This document shows positions 17,925 through 25,957 of a stretch of 64,000 nucleotides of DNA, piece after piece. The notes below the pieces were generated by a model that worked only from the letters and a program-made list of their open reading frames with translations, was not told the origin of the DNA and ran no database searches. Origin of the DNA: Thiomicrorhabdus sp. Kp2 (GTDB lineage: Bacteria > Pseudomonadota > Gammaproteobacteria > Thiomicrospirales > Thiomicrospiraceae); NCBI RefSeq assembly GCF_000478585.1, contig NZ_ARWI01000001.1:2604001-2668000 (forward strand). The letters run 5' to 3'. The first letter of the stretch is position 1, and each line of letters begins with the position of its first letter. Position numbers and translations under genes: made by a program.

Positions 17925-18185
17925 ATGTTAAAAACACGTTTTCAATATGCCCTAAAATACTGGCGTTTAGCCATTCATCTTGTGTTTAAAACTAAACATT
18001 TTGGCGTGAATAACCTTTGGTGGGCACAACAACCCTCTGCCATTGGTTGGCATTGGTATCAAATCTTATTTGGTATGATTACTGTTTTACCGATTCTAAG
18101 AAATTATCAATCACTTAAGGTGCGTAGTTGTTTAGGCTGGTTGCCTGAATCTGAATGTTTAGCTTTAGGCTTTAAATCAAAGTAA
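17925..18185 (+). CDS. Small protein of unknown function
   Basis: The 86-residue protein has a strong ribosome binding site (AAGGAA, five bases from ATG). It is rich in aromatic residues and carries one moderately hydrophobic stretch (WYQILFGMITVLPIL). It may be membrane-associated. I do not recognise it. It lies directly downstream of the TolC-like and adaptor genes, in the same direction, so it could be a third member of that set. Confidence 0.6.
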   Translation: MLKTRFQYALKYWRLAIHLVFKTKHFGVNNLWWAQQPSAIGWHWYQILFGMITVLPILRNYQSLKVRSCLGWLPESECLALGFKSK

Positions 18186-18267
18186 TTGCACAGCATTTAA
18201 CGATTTTGCTGTTACGAGTATTTACACCATTTTATTTATACTATTCTAATGAAGGGGAGCGTGGACG

Positions 18268-19092
18268 ATGATTCAAATGGATTTGGAACAACGCCAATCC
18301 TCTCGATTCTCTCGAACTTTTCTGGTTACCAATTTAGAAGACAGTGATTTTTCATCACCTTTTGAAGGCTATGACGTTAATCTTACTGGTTTGAGTTTTT
18401 GGGTTGATGACGGAGATCTTTTTCTACCAGGCCAGGTTGTTAGTGTTTGTGTTAAAAACACTGAAAATGATGAAATCTATTGCTTAGAAGGTATTGAGGT
18501 TGTTCATCAACGGCAGCAGGGTGAAAGACTTTTGTGTGGTTGTCATATTTCACAAGTCACGAGTACACAGTTGTTAGCTCACCATAGAACATTGATGACC
18601 GATGAAAGAACGGCATTGGTTTCTATGCAAAATACTCGTTTAAACGAGTTTGATTTTGTTGAAGATGGCTCTGAATTATCGGCTGACGAAGCGGATTATC
18701 AGGAAGCCAGTATGGCACTGAATTTAGCCGTTTCTCAACTTCAAATGGGTAAAGAATGGGGTGCGAGTTTGCTTAAAGATATTGCCGATACTTTGCAAGT
18801 AGTAAACAATGAAACCTTAGATGTAGCTGAAATTCAAAACCTATTTCAACACTTCACTAAGTATTACGATCACATGAGTGATACAACGGTTGCTTTAGCT
18901 ATGCTGGCTAAATTACTTGCGCATACCCCAGATAATCCAGTAGATAAACAGGCTTGGAAAACGCTTATTGCCGATTTTGAATCTCGTTTTTTAACGGAGC
19001 AACAGCAAATTGCCTATGATTTTATGCATCAAGGAATGAGCGCAGAAGAGGCGATGAAGTTAGCCGAATCTTATCTATCCGAAAATACATAA
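18268..19092 (+). CDS. Probable PilZ-domain protein
   Basis: The 274-residue protein opens with QRQSSRFSRTF and, about 25 residues later, DVNLTGLSFW. These match the PilZ c-di-GMP-binding pattern RxxxR followed by (D/N)xSxxG, with Thr in place of Ser. The rest of the first 110 residues fits a PilZ beta-barrel. The C-terminal 150 residues are helical and unassigned. No signal peptide or membrane segment is seen, so it is cytoplasmic. A diguanylate cyclase is encoded about 5 kb downstream. Confidence 0.6.
   Translation: MIQMDLEQRQSSRFSRTFLVTNLEDSDFSSPFEGYDVNLTGLSFWVDDGDLFLPGQVVSVCVKNTENDEIYCLEGIEVVHQRQQGERLLCGCHISQVTSTQLLAHHRTLMTDERTALVSMQNTRLNEFDFVEDGSELSADEADYQEASMALNLAVSQLQMGKEWGASLLKDIADTLQVVNNETLDVAEIQNLFQHFTKYYDHMSDTTVALAMLAKLLAHTPDNPVDKQAWKTLIADFESRFLTEQQQIAYDFMHQGMSAEEAMKLAESYLSENT
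18426..18437. repeat. Iterated palindrome, one-mismatch copy
   Basis: ACCAGGCCAGGT inside the PilZ-like gene, where it encodes Pro-Gly-Gln-Val. Confidence 0.5.
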
Positions 19093-19136
19093 TCGTTCAC
19101 TTTCGTTAAAATACTATTTGTTGTTTTTCATCGTTG

Positions 19137-19988
19137 TTATTCAGCTACTAACTGTTCACAGCGATAGCGCCCATTTTTACCCGCCAGCAATGTAGCTAAT
19201 AATGGTAATGCGTCTTTGGCTTGTTTCATCAATGTCCAGGGTGGGTTAATCACAATCATACCGCTGGATGTCATACCTTTTTCTTTATCTGCTTGAATAC
19301 CGAGTTCAAACAACTGAATATTTTTAATACCACTTTTAATAAAGTCTTGCTCTATCTCATCTATACGATAGCGGTCAACTACTGGATACCAAAGGGCATA
19401 AGTACCAGTCGCAAATTTTTTATGTGCTTCAATCAGTGTTTGGGTGGCTGTTTTGTAGTCTTGTTTTACTTCATACGGCGGATCCATCAATACATAACCG
19501 CGGCGCTCTTTAGGCGGTAATTGGCTGATACAGGCGTGAAACCCATCTTTTTGAAAGGCTTTAATACGTCTGTCGCCACGAATATTTTGTAAAAGTGTTT
19601 TAAATTCACGCGGGTGAAGTTCAAATAAACTCATACGGTCGTGTTCACGTAAAATTTCTTTAGCAAACCAAGGTGAGCCAGGGTAGGTTTCTAGCGCTTG
19701 AGTTTCATTAAAGGTTTTTATTAAATCAATGTACTCGGTTACCAGGCCTGGTAAGTTGGCCTTTTCGCTTTCGGTTAGATTCCATAACTTAGCAATACCA
19801 TTTAAATATTCCTGAGTTTTTTGCGCTTCATTATCTTGAAGTGAAAAGGCCGCTGTACCAGAGTGGGTATCTAAATAAAAAACGGGTTTCGGTTTTTCTA
19901 TTAAGTAGTTAAGAATGTGGGCACTGATGCTATGTTTTAAAACATCGGCAAAGTTGCCTGCGTGAAAAGAGTGTAAATAACTCAACAT
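19137..19988 (-). CDS. rlmJ: 23S rRNA (adenine(2030)-N6)-methyltransferase RlmJ
   Basis: The 283-residue enzyme methylates A2030 of 23S rRNA. The N terminus MLSYLHSFHAGNFADVLKH is the family signature. The catalytic motif DPPYE (in YVLMDPPYEVK) and a YLDTHSGTAAF S-adenosylmethionine segment are present. Length matches E. coli RlmJ (280 aa). It converges with the PilZ-like gene and starts 18 bases from the GTPase stop, so it is probably co-transcribed with it. An iterated palindrome encodes Pro-Gly-Leu-Val inside it. Confidence 0.95.
   Translation of the reverse strand: MLSYLHSFHAGNFADVLKHSISAHILNYLIEKPKPVFYLDTHSGTAAFSLQDNEAQKTQEYLNGIAKLWNLTESEKANLPGLVTEYIDLIKTFNETQALETYPGSPWFAKEILREHDRMSLFELHPREFKTLLQNIRGDRRIKAFQKDGFHACISQLPPKERRGYVLMDPPYEVKQDYKTATQTLIEAHKKFATGTYALWYPVVDRYRIDEIEQDFIKSGIKNIQLFELGIQADKEKGMTSSGMIVINPPWTLMKQAKDALPLLATLLAGKNGRYRCEQLVAE
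19741..19752. repeat. Iterated palindrome copy 7 (inside rlmJ)
   Basis: Exact copy extending to the 16-bp palindrome TTACCAGGCCTGGTAA. On the reverse strand it encodes Pro-Gly-Leu-Val, a different frame from the Gln-Ala-Trp copies. Confidence 0.9.
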
Positions 19989-20005
19989 AAATGATTATCC
20001 AGCTG

Positions 20006-20950
20006 TTAGCGTTTATTCTTTTTATGGCGTGCTCGACGTACTTTTTTGAGTTCTTCACGAGCTTGCTTTTTTTCTTCTTTTAATTTGCGTTGAATTTCAA
20101 CTTGAACCCACTCTTCTTTAATCATTTCAGGTGTTTCTAAAGAGAGATTTCCAATTGAGTGATCACGGTATTCCATAATTAAAATACGCGAAACCTTGTC
20201 TAAATCAACGCGGCCTCCACCACGTAGACAACCGCGTTGACGACCGATGGCTTCTAAAAGTTCCATGTCTGTTTCAGGCAGTTCTGTTAAGTTAAAGCGC
20301 GTTTTTAACTCTTCAGGATACGCCTTAAGAAAGTATTCAGCAGCGTAGGAGGCAATGTCTGGCAGTTCAAAAGCTGTCTCTTTAATGCCGCCTGTAATCG
20401 CTAATCGATAACCGCTGTTTTCATTTTCAATATTAGGCCATAACATGCCTGGTGTATCAATGAGAGTAATATTGTCTTCAAGTTTAATTCGTTGTTGGTT
20501 TTTTGTTACCGCAGGTTCATTACCTGTTTTAGCAATGGTTCGCCCAGTAATGCTATTAATTAAGGTTGATTTGCCAACATTGGGAATTCCAATGATTAAA
20601 GCGTGAATGGTTTTTACACTATTGGCTTTTTCGGGCACCATTTTTTTGATTAGGCTCAGTAACTGTTCACGTTTGTCCGAGTTTTGGGTATTAAACGCTA
20701 GAGTTTTAATGGTTGACTCTTGTTCCATGTGCTTTTGCCAAATATCGGTAATGGCTGGGTCAGCTAAATCTGTTTTACTTAAAATTTTAATGGTGGGTTT
20801 ATCTTGACGAATTTCTTCAATAAGCGGGTTTTGGCTGCTGAATGGAATGCGAGCATCAAGCACTTCAATAAATACATCTACCTGGTTAAAAATTTCACGC
20901 ACCTCTTTTTGAGCTTTGTGCATGTGACCTGGGTACCATTGTATTGCCAT
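20006..20950 (-). CDS. ylqF: Ribosome-biogenesis GTPase YlqF/RbgA family
   Basis: This circularly permuted GTPase acts in large-subunit assembly in the family. It begins MAIQWYPGHMHKAQKEV, the family N terminus. G4 (SKTD) precedes G1 (GIPNVGKSTLINS) and G3 (DTPG), as expected for the permuted order. The C terminus is strongly basic. The frame stays open to 21046 through a 12-bp tandem repeat that would add 32 residues of LLHN/LIHN repeats. I reject that extension because the family N terminus starts at 20950 and a TAGG site lies just upstream. Confidence 0.92.
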   Translation of the reverse strand: MAIQWYPGHMHKAQKEVREIFNQVDVFIEVLDARIPFSSQNPLIEEIRQDKPTIKILSKTDLADPAITDIWQKHMEQESTIKTLAFNTQNSDKREQLLSLIKKMVPEKANSVKTIHALIIGIPNVGKSTLINSITGRTIAKTGNEPAVTKNQQRIKLEDNITLIDTPGMLWPNIENENSGYRLAITGGIKETAFELPDIASYAAEYFLKAYPEELKTRFNLTELPETDMELLEAIGRQRGCLRGGGRVDLDKVSRILIMEYRDHSIGNLSLETPEMIKEEWVQVEIQRKLKEEKKQAREELKKVRRARHKKNKR

Positions 20951-20959
20951 TTTAGTGCC

Positions 20960-21030
20960 TATTAAGTTATGTATTAAGTTATGTATTAAGTTGTGTAATA
21001 AGTTGTGTAATAAGTTGTGTAATAAGTTAC
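20960..21030. repeat. 12-bp tandem repeat (six units) upstream of the GTPase gene
   Basis: Six units of a 12-bp sequence (TATTAAGTTATG, drifting to TAATAAGTTGTG) run head to tail, with A/G variants confined to two positions. It begins nine bases before the GTPase start codon. Because 12 is a multiple of three, it stays in frame with the gene. Confidence 0.85.
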
Positions 21031-21288
21031 AAAGTATATGGGACATTGCCTTTTAAAGGCAGTCTGAATGCCCATATTATAAACGCAGAGTATCTCTTAA
21101 TCTTAGTTAATCTTTACCAATCCGTTTAGAGGTTTAAACGTTTAAAAATTTCACAGTGTTAAAAGCTTTTGTATATGCTCATAAAAATAAAAAACCTTGA
21201 AATTACAAATAACTGTGTGTATAAATAATAGTAACCAAGTAAAAAGGTTGGTTATTATTTTTTGAAACAACTATACAAGGAGGGCGTC

Positions 21289-22128
21289 ATGGCTCATCTA
21301 ATTAGTGCTCAAAATACACATGATCATTACACAGAAAGTGGAGAACATATTGTTTCTAGAGATGTCTCAATCTCACAAATTGGTGTTTGGTTAAAAAAAG
21401 GGTGGATGGATATGGCGCACGCGCCTGTTGCATCTTTATTCTATGGTTTAGTTATAGCTTTTACAGTCTACGCAGTACATAGCGTTTTTAAAGCTGAACC
21501 ATTGATGTTATTTAACTTATCAACATTCTTCATTATGTTAACACCGTTCTTAGCAACGGGCTTGTATGCAATTTCAATCAATATTTCTAAAGGTGAATAC
21601 CCTAATCTATTCAATTCAATGTTCGCTTGGCGAAAAAACGTCACGGAGTTTGCGCTTTTTGCACTTGCTTTGGGTATTATTATTGCCATTTGGGGACGAA
21701 TCACGCCGCTGATTGCGGCAGTTGTAAAATCAAATAGCTTGCTAATTGTTAACCCTGACTTAGGGGTAATGGGCTTTTTAGCCTCTGATGCAGGTATGAG
21801 TTTTATGGCTTATTTCTTAGTGGGGGCGGCGATAGTTTCTGCCTTTGTATTTGCTATTAGTGTGGTCACCATTCCGCTGCTATTAAGAGATACCAAAGTA
21901 GGTGTGATATCAGCGATGGTATTAAGTTTTCAAGTCGTAATGGAAAACAAATTAACAATGGCCGTATGGGCATTAGTGATTGCTTCATCCATTGTTTTGG
22001 GATTAGTCACATTGGGTCTAGCCATGATTATTGTTATGCCATTGTTAGGCTATGCCAGTTGGCATGCGTTTAATGACTTAATTGAAGTCGATGACAATAA
22101 AACGGTAAATGATATTGATTTGTCATAA
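21289..22128 (+). CDS. DUF2189-family integral membrane protein
   Basis: The 279-residue protein has about six hydrophobic segments and the DUF2189 pattern, with GWMDMAHAPVASLFYGL before the first membrane helix and a LATGLYAISINISKGE segment after the second. The family is of unknown function. I chose ATG 21289 because a strong AAGGAGGG site lies just upstream; the TTG at 21262 precedes that site. A good terminator follows 15 bases after the stop. Confidence 0.85.
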   Translation: MAHLISAQNTHDHYTESGEHIVSRDVSISQIGVWLKKGWMDMAHAPVASLFYGLVIAFTVYAVHSVFKAEPLMLFNLSTFFIMLTPFLATGLYAISINISKGEYPNLFNSMFAWRKNVTEFALFALALGIIIAIWGRITPLIAAVVKSNSLLIVNPDLGVMGFLASDAGMSFMAYFLVGAAIVSAFVFAISVVTIPLLLRDTKVGVISAMVLSFQVVMENKLTMAVWALVIASSIVLGLVTLGLAMIIVMPLLGYASWHAFNDLIEVDDNKTVNDIDLS

Positions 22129-22142
22129 CGCAAATCATCTAT

Positions 22143-22172
22143 GAGACCTCAATTGTGTAGAGGTCTCTTTTT
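22143..22172 (+). terminator. Terminator after the DUF2189 gene
   Basis: GAGACCTC (22143-22150) pairs with GAGGTCTC (22160-22167), followed by TTTTT. Confidence 0.85.
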
Positions 22173-22190
22173 ATTGTGAGGAGAGTCATT

Positions 22191-22415
22191 ATGAAAATTG
22201 TAATAGGTCTTTTTACCATTGTTGGGATGCTAAATTCACCCTTGAGTTTTGCTGAAACTAAGCAAGCTACACCAGTTCAACAAGCCTATTCTAAGCATAT
22301 TGAAAGTGGTAAGAGCTATAAAGATGCTTATGCTGCACTTGCCTATGAGATTGCTTATGAAACCGCCTCTGTGCAAAGCAAACAGCCTTGTAGAAAAATG
22401 GTGCGTGGGCTTTAA
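22191..22415 (+). CDS. Small exported protein of unknown function
   Basis: The 74-residue protein has a signal peptide ending SFAE and a mature part of about 50 residues with a single cysteine near the end (QPCRKM). A GAGGAG ribosome binding site supports ATG 22191 over an upstream GTG at 22176. It is bracketed by strong terminators on both sides, so it may be transcribed separately or by read-through from the DUF2189 gene. The product is not recognised. Confidence 0.65.
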   Translation: MKIVIGLFTIVGMLNSPLSFAETKQATPVQQAYSKHIESGKSYKDAYAALAYEIAYETASVQSKQPCRKMVRGL

Positions 22416-22450
22416 TTAGCACCGCTAATATTTGATATTTTGATTATTCA

Positions 22451-22477
22451 CTCTGCGATCTGTTCGCAGAGTTTTTT
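22451..22477 (+). terminator. Terminator after the small exported protein
   Basis: CTCTGCGA pairs with TCGCAGAG around a 5-base loop and is followed by TTTTTT. Confidence 0.9.
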
Positions 22478-22616
22478 ATAGAGGGATAAATAGAAAAGTT
22501 AAAAAGTTTAATTTCCTAGTTTTTTACTAGGTTATACTGTTAATGAGGTAAAGTTAAATTCAATAGCTAACTAAACAATTTTCGGGATCTTTAGTTTTTA
22601 TTAAGGAGTCCTTATT

Positions 22617-22943
22617 ATGGCTACTGTTGCAAATCTAATGCCTAAGATGTCGGTTGAATCTGGAGTGATTTATTCAGGTTCTAATTCATCAAACCACTCA
22701 AATAATACTGGAAAGCTTTTTCAGTTTCATGACAAAGAAGTCGATATGATGCCTGGTCAGTGGGCAGAACCAGGTAATCCAACGCCTTATGAATTACGGG
22801 TAACGATTCATACTTGTAAACGACTTTGGTATCTAAATAAAGATGCACTAAATTATGTCGATTGCGACACAGACGCCACTTTGCACAATATTAAAGTGTT
22901 AGAGAAACTGTATATTCACTTAATGGAATACTTATCGGGCTAA
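22617..22943 (+). CDS. Small protein of unknown function
   Basis: The 108-residue protein has a strong AAGGAG ribosome binding site eight bases before ATG. The first 35 residues are Ser/Asn-rich and probably flexible; the C-terminal half (about residues 55-105) looks helical, with cysteines in HTCKRLW and VDCDTD. There is no signal peptide. It is flanked by terminators on both sides, so it is a single-gene unit. I do not recognise the family. A -10-like TATACT at 22533 with an adjacent inverted repeat may be its promoter. Confidence 0.65.
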   Translation: MATVANLMPKMSVESGVIYSGSNSSNHSNNTGKLFQFHDKEVDMMPGQWAEPGNPTPYELRVTIHTCKRLWYLNKDALNYVDCDTDATLHNIKVLEKLYIHLMEYLSG

Positions 22944-22980
22944 GGGAATACATCCCCTTAATCATATACACTCACTAAAG

Positions 22981-23010
22981 CCAACCTCTATAGAGGTTGG
23001 ACTATTTTCT
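22981..23010 (+). terminator. Terminator-like palindrome between convergent genes
   Basis: CCAACCTCTATAGAGGTTGG is a perfect 20-bp palindrome followed on the + strand by a weak T-rich stretch (ACTATTTTCT). It overlaps the 3' end of the next gene on the opposite strand. Confidence 0.6.
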
Positions 23011-23241
23011 AAACATTCTCATTAAAAATCGTGCAAATAAGAAAATGGCCGATGCCATCCAAACATAGACGATCCAGCGAAAAAACTCATAAAAAGAAAC
23101 AAACTGACCTTCTAAATGAGACAAACCTTCTACGGTAAGTTGGCCATTCTCTGCATTAGAAAGTGCAATTAAGGCAACAATCAAAAAGCTTGCGGCAATG
23201 AGTGCGCCTAAATAAAGAAAGATTTTTTGAAAAATATCCAT
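23002..23241 (-). CDS. Small membrane protein, two predicted helices
   Basis: The 79-residue protein has hydrophobic segments at about residues 7-27 and 55-73 and ends with a basic tail (RFLMRMFRK), placing the C terminus in the cytoplasm. The central loop is acidic. No family recognised. It is 100 bases from the 3' end of the GGDEF gene, which lies upstream in the same direction, so co-transcription is possible. Confidence 0.55.
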   Translation of the reverse strand: MDIFQKIFLYLGALIAASFLIVALIALSNAENGQLTVEGLSHLEGQFVSFYEFFRWIVYVWMASAIFLFARFLMRMFRK

Positions 23242-23341
23242 GGTTACCCTGGTAAATTAACAATTAAAATGAGTTGAAGATTGTAGCATGACCCAATTCA
23301 TAGGTGCTTGCAAAGTCGTTTATTATTGAATGATAGTTTTG

Positions 23342-24877
23342 TTATTCATTTGGGGTCAATTCTTCAGAAAACTCTCTAAACTGACCCTTACCAGCTCTTT
23401 TGGCTTGATACATGGCCATATCCGACGCTTTTATGAGTGATTGGCGATCAAAAGATTGTTGAGGATAGTGGGCGATGCCAATACTTGACCCAATATGAAC
23501 TTGATGATTTTTAATAACAAAAGGTTGTTTGAGTCGATCTGTAATACGTTGGGCTATTTCGGTTGACGATAAATTGCTCAAATGTGGTTCATAGTAAAAA
23601 ACAAATTCGTCACCACCAACACGAGCAAGTAGTGAGTTGTTTGGGATCAATTTACCTATCTCTTTACCAACTTGTTTGAGTAATAAATCGCCAATGTCGT
23701 GACCTAAAGTGTCGTTAACGTTTTTAAAGTTATCCAAGTCTAAGAACATCAGGGTAACTTCACTTTTAGAATTTAGGGCGGTTTCTAAAATATTATAAAG
23801 TTTATGGCGATTGGCTAATCCTGTAACACTGTCCACATTAGCTAGATTATCTAAAGCGGCTTGCGTTTTTTTAAGGTCGGTAATATCCGAGTGGATAAAG
23901 CTGTAATGAGTCGTTTGGGTTGTATCATGAAAAATCTTTTTAATGCTAATGCGGCTTGCCATTCTGATTTCATTATTCTCATCAAACAGACTTAACTCTC
24001 CACGCCAAGCTCCTTTTGATTCTAAAGATGTGATTATGGCGTCATCTGCTTTGCTTTGTAGTCCGTTAATTAACTCAAGTAAACTTGAGCCTTCTAACGC
24101 TTGCCGAGTTTGATTTAACGATTGGCAAAGCGCGTTATTACAGCGTTTAATTTTAAAATCTTCGCCTGCAACGGCGATACCTTCAAGTGCGTGCTCAATA
24201 ATAATGGAATCGACCTCTAATTCGTCTTCAATCCATTTTTGTTCACTCACATCAACACGAATGGAGAATATACGCTCAATCTTGCCATCACTGCCTAAAT
24301 AAACTTGTCCCTTATCGTGAACCCAAATGTAGTGGCCATCGGCATGCTGAATACGGTGGGTACACTCAAATAGCGGTTCTTTACCGCTTAACACCTTGAG
24401 AAATTTTTGCTGAACGGCTTTTTGATCTTTGGGATGAATGCGGTTTTGCATGTCGTGAAGACTTGTTAATTGGAGGTCGTGTTCCAAGCCGAGCATTTTT
24501 TTCCATTGTGCAGAATATTGCACGTCATTGGTTTTTACATTCCATTCCCAATAGGCAAATTGTTCATTTTGCATTAAAGCTTGAATTCGGTAGTTTTCCT
24601 TTTGGTGAGTTTGTTTAAGGGCTTTAATAACTTGCTGACTTTGTGCAGATTGTTGTGCCAGTTCTTTTTGCATGTTTCTTGTTTGCAGTGGGCTAAGCAG
24701 TGATAGCGTTATTAAGGCAATAAATAGTGAAATAACGATTTGTTCAGAGTGCCAAGGGATAAATGAAATATCAATCACAAAAGGAGGTGACAAGCTGTAC
24801 CAAATGCTGATTACAAGGCTAACCCATAACAGTGAAATAACGAGGGGACGGGTTAAGAACAGCAGGGTGTTTGTCAT
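23342..24877 (-). CDS. Membrane-bound PAS-GGDEF diguanylate cyclase
   Basis: The 511-residue protein has two N-terminal membrane helices (about residues 8-27 and 40-62) and a short coiled linker. A PAS fold with a PAC segment follows (ADGHYIWVHDKGQVY, IFSIRVDVSEQ), then a second PAS-like region beginning EHALEGIAVAG. A GGDEF domain completes it, with an intact RVGGDEFVFYYE active site. It should make c-di-GMP. There is no RxxD inhibitory site in the usual place before GGDEF, and no EAL domain. A PilZ-like protein is encoded about 4 kb away. Confidence 0.93.
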   Translation of the reverse strand: MTNTLLFLTRPLVISLLWVSLVISIWYSLSPPFVIDISFIPWHSEQIVISLFIALITLSLLSPLQTRNMQKELAQQSAQSQQVIKALKQTHQKENYRIQALMQNEQFAYWEWNVKTNDVQYSAQWKKMLGLEHDLQLTSLHDMQNRIHPKDQKAVQQKFLKVLSGKEPLFECTHRIQHADGHYIWVHDKGQVYLGSDGKIERIFSIRVDVSEQKWIEDELEVDSIIIEHALEGIAVAGEDFKIKRCNNALCQSLNQTRQALEGSSLLELINGLQSKADDAIITSLESKGAWRGELSLFDENNEIRMASRISIKKIFHDTTQTTHYSFIHSDITDLKKTQAALDNLANVDSVTGLANRHKLYNILETALNSKSEVTLMFLDLDNFKNVNDTLGHDIGDLLLKQVGKEIGKLIPNNSLLARVGGDEFVFYYEPHLSNLSSTEIAQRITDRLKQPFVIKNHQVHIGSSIGIAHYPQQSFDRQSLIKASDMAMYQAKRAGKGQFREFSEELTPNE

Positions 24878-25039
24878 GGTATTAAATACTGTGAAATCAG
24901 ATTAAAACCATTATAACCTTATGCTTTTTACAAGGTTATGGAATAAAAATAGGCAGGTATAAAATAAATTTGGTTCTCTGGCTTGGTGTGACTTAAAGAG
25001 GTGGAAATAGCTTGTTTTGTAGGAGTGTAAGTTATGAGT

Positions 25040-25116
25040 AATCTATAGCCAGTCTATAACCAGTCTATAACCAGTCTATAACCAGTCTATAACCAGTCTA
25101 TAATCAGCCTATAACC
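25040..25116. repeat. 11-bp tandem repeat (about seven units)
   Basis: Units of AGTCTATAACC run head to tail from 25051, with a degenerate unit before and slightly varied units at 25095 and 25106. The 11-bp period is close to one DNA helical turn. It lies between the phosphoribosyltransferase stop and the GGDEF gene start, about 160 bases upstream of the latter. Confidence 0.9.
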
Positions 25117-25147
25117 ATAACCCATTAAATGACTCTTCTCCTATTAG

Positions 25148-25801
25148 TTACCAGGCCTGGTTTAATTGGGCTTTGACTTCGGCATCACTCACCTGAGAAA
25201 AATCGCTGTAATATTGGCCAATAGAACCTAAATCATTAGGTTGTAAAAGGCAGATAACCTTATCAACCTGTTGGCTAATTTGTTTAAGCGTGTCTGCAGG
25301 TGCAACGGGTACTGCAACCGTAATAGAGCTTGGATTTTGGCTTTTAACCGCTTTGATGGCAGCAAACATAGTCGCGCCTGTTGCTAAACCATCGTCTACT
25401 AAAATAATGTTTTTATTGTTCAGAACTACTGGAGGTTTATTGCCTTTATATAAGGTTTCTCGGCGTTTGAGCTCCTGAGTTTCAAAGGCTTTTACTTTTT
25501 CAATTTCTGGTTGTTGGATACTATAGCTTTGTATCACCGTCTGGTTCAGAAATTCAATATCACCACTCGCAATAGCCCCCATGGCGAGTTCAGGGAATTG
25601 TGGTACACCTAGTTTTCTAACTAAAATAAGGTCGAGTGGGGCATGTAAAGACTTTGCAATTTCATAGGCTACTGGAACACCGCCTCTTGGCAGGGCAAGA
25701 ACCACTGGGTGACTGATTAAAGGTTCATTTGATATGAATTCGGATAACCACTGTCCAGCTATAGAGCGGTTAGGGATTGGCGATTGTATTGTGCTGTGCA
25801 T
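25148..25801 (-). CDS. Phosphoribosyltransferase-family protein
   Basis: The 217-residue protein has the type I phosphoribosyltransferase fold, with the PRPP-binding loop ILVDDGLATGATM near residue 133 and an N-terminal VLALPRGGVPVAYEIA segment. This subgroup is usually annotated only as a phosphoribosyltransferase; the base it uses is unknown. A GAGG site lies seven bases before ATG. The last codons, Asn-Gln-Ala-Trp and the stop, are formed by an iterated palindrome. Confidence 0.85.
   Translation of the reverse strand: MHSTIQSPIPNRSIAGQWLSEFISNEPLISHPVVLALPRGGVPVAYEIAKSLHAPLDLILVRKLGVPQFPELAMGAIASGDIEFLNQTVIQSYSIQQPEIEKVKAFETQELKRRETLYKGNKPPVVLNNKNIILVDDGLATGATMFAAIKAVKSQNPSSITVAVPVAPADTLKQISQQVDKVICLLQPNDLGSIGQYYSDFSQVSDAEVKAQLNQAW
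25150..25161. repeat. Iterated palindrome copy 8 (overlaps a stop codon)
   Basis: Exact copy covering the last sense codons of the phosphoribosyltransferase gene; its final base is the first base of the TAA stop on the reverse strand. Confidence 0.9.
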
Positions 25802-25957
25802 CTAAAGCCTCGCTATTCATCTGTTATCAAAATGCTTGTTATTTAAAGAATAAAGATGTGAGCTAAGAACTTCAAGTGAAACGTGTTTTAAGGGTTGAAA
25901 GTGAAGGGGGGATTAAACAGCCACGAGATGAAAACCGTGGCTGTATATAGTAAATAA

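Noticed and set aside
20951-21046. N-terminal extension of the YlqF GTPase made of LLHN/LIHN repeats
   Set aside because: It is translated tandem-repeat DNA. The family N terminus begins at the ATG at 20950, so the extension is not annotated as protein.
25040-25116. CRISPR array
   Set aside because: The 11-bp units are directly abutting, with no spacers.
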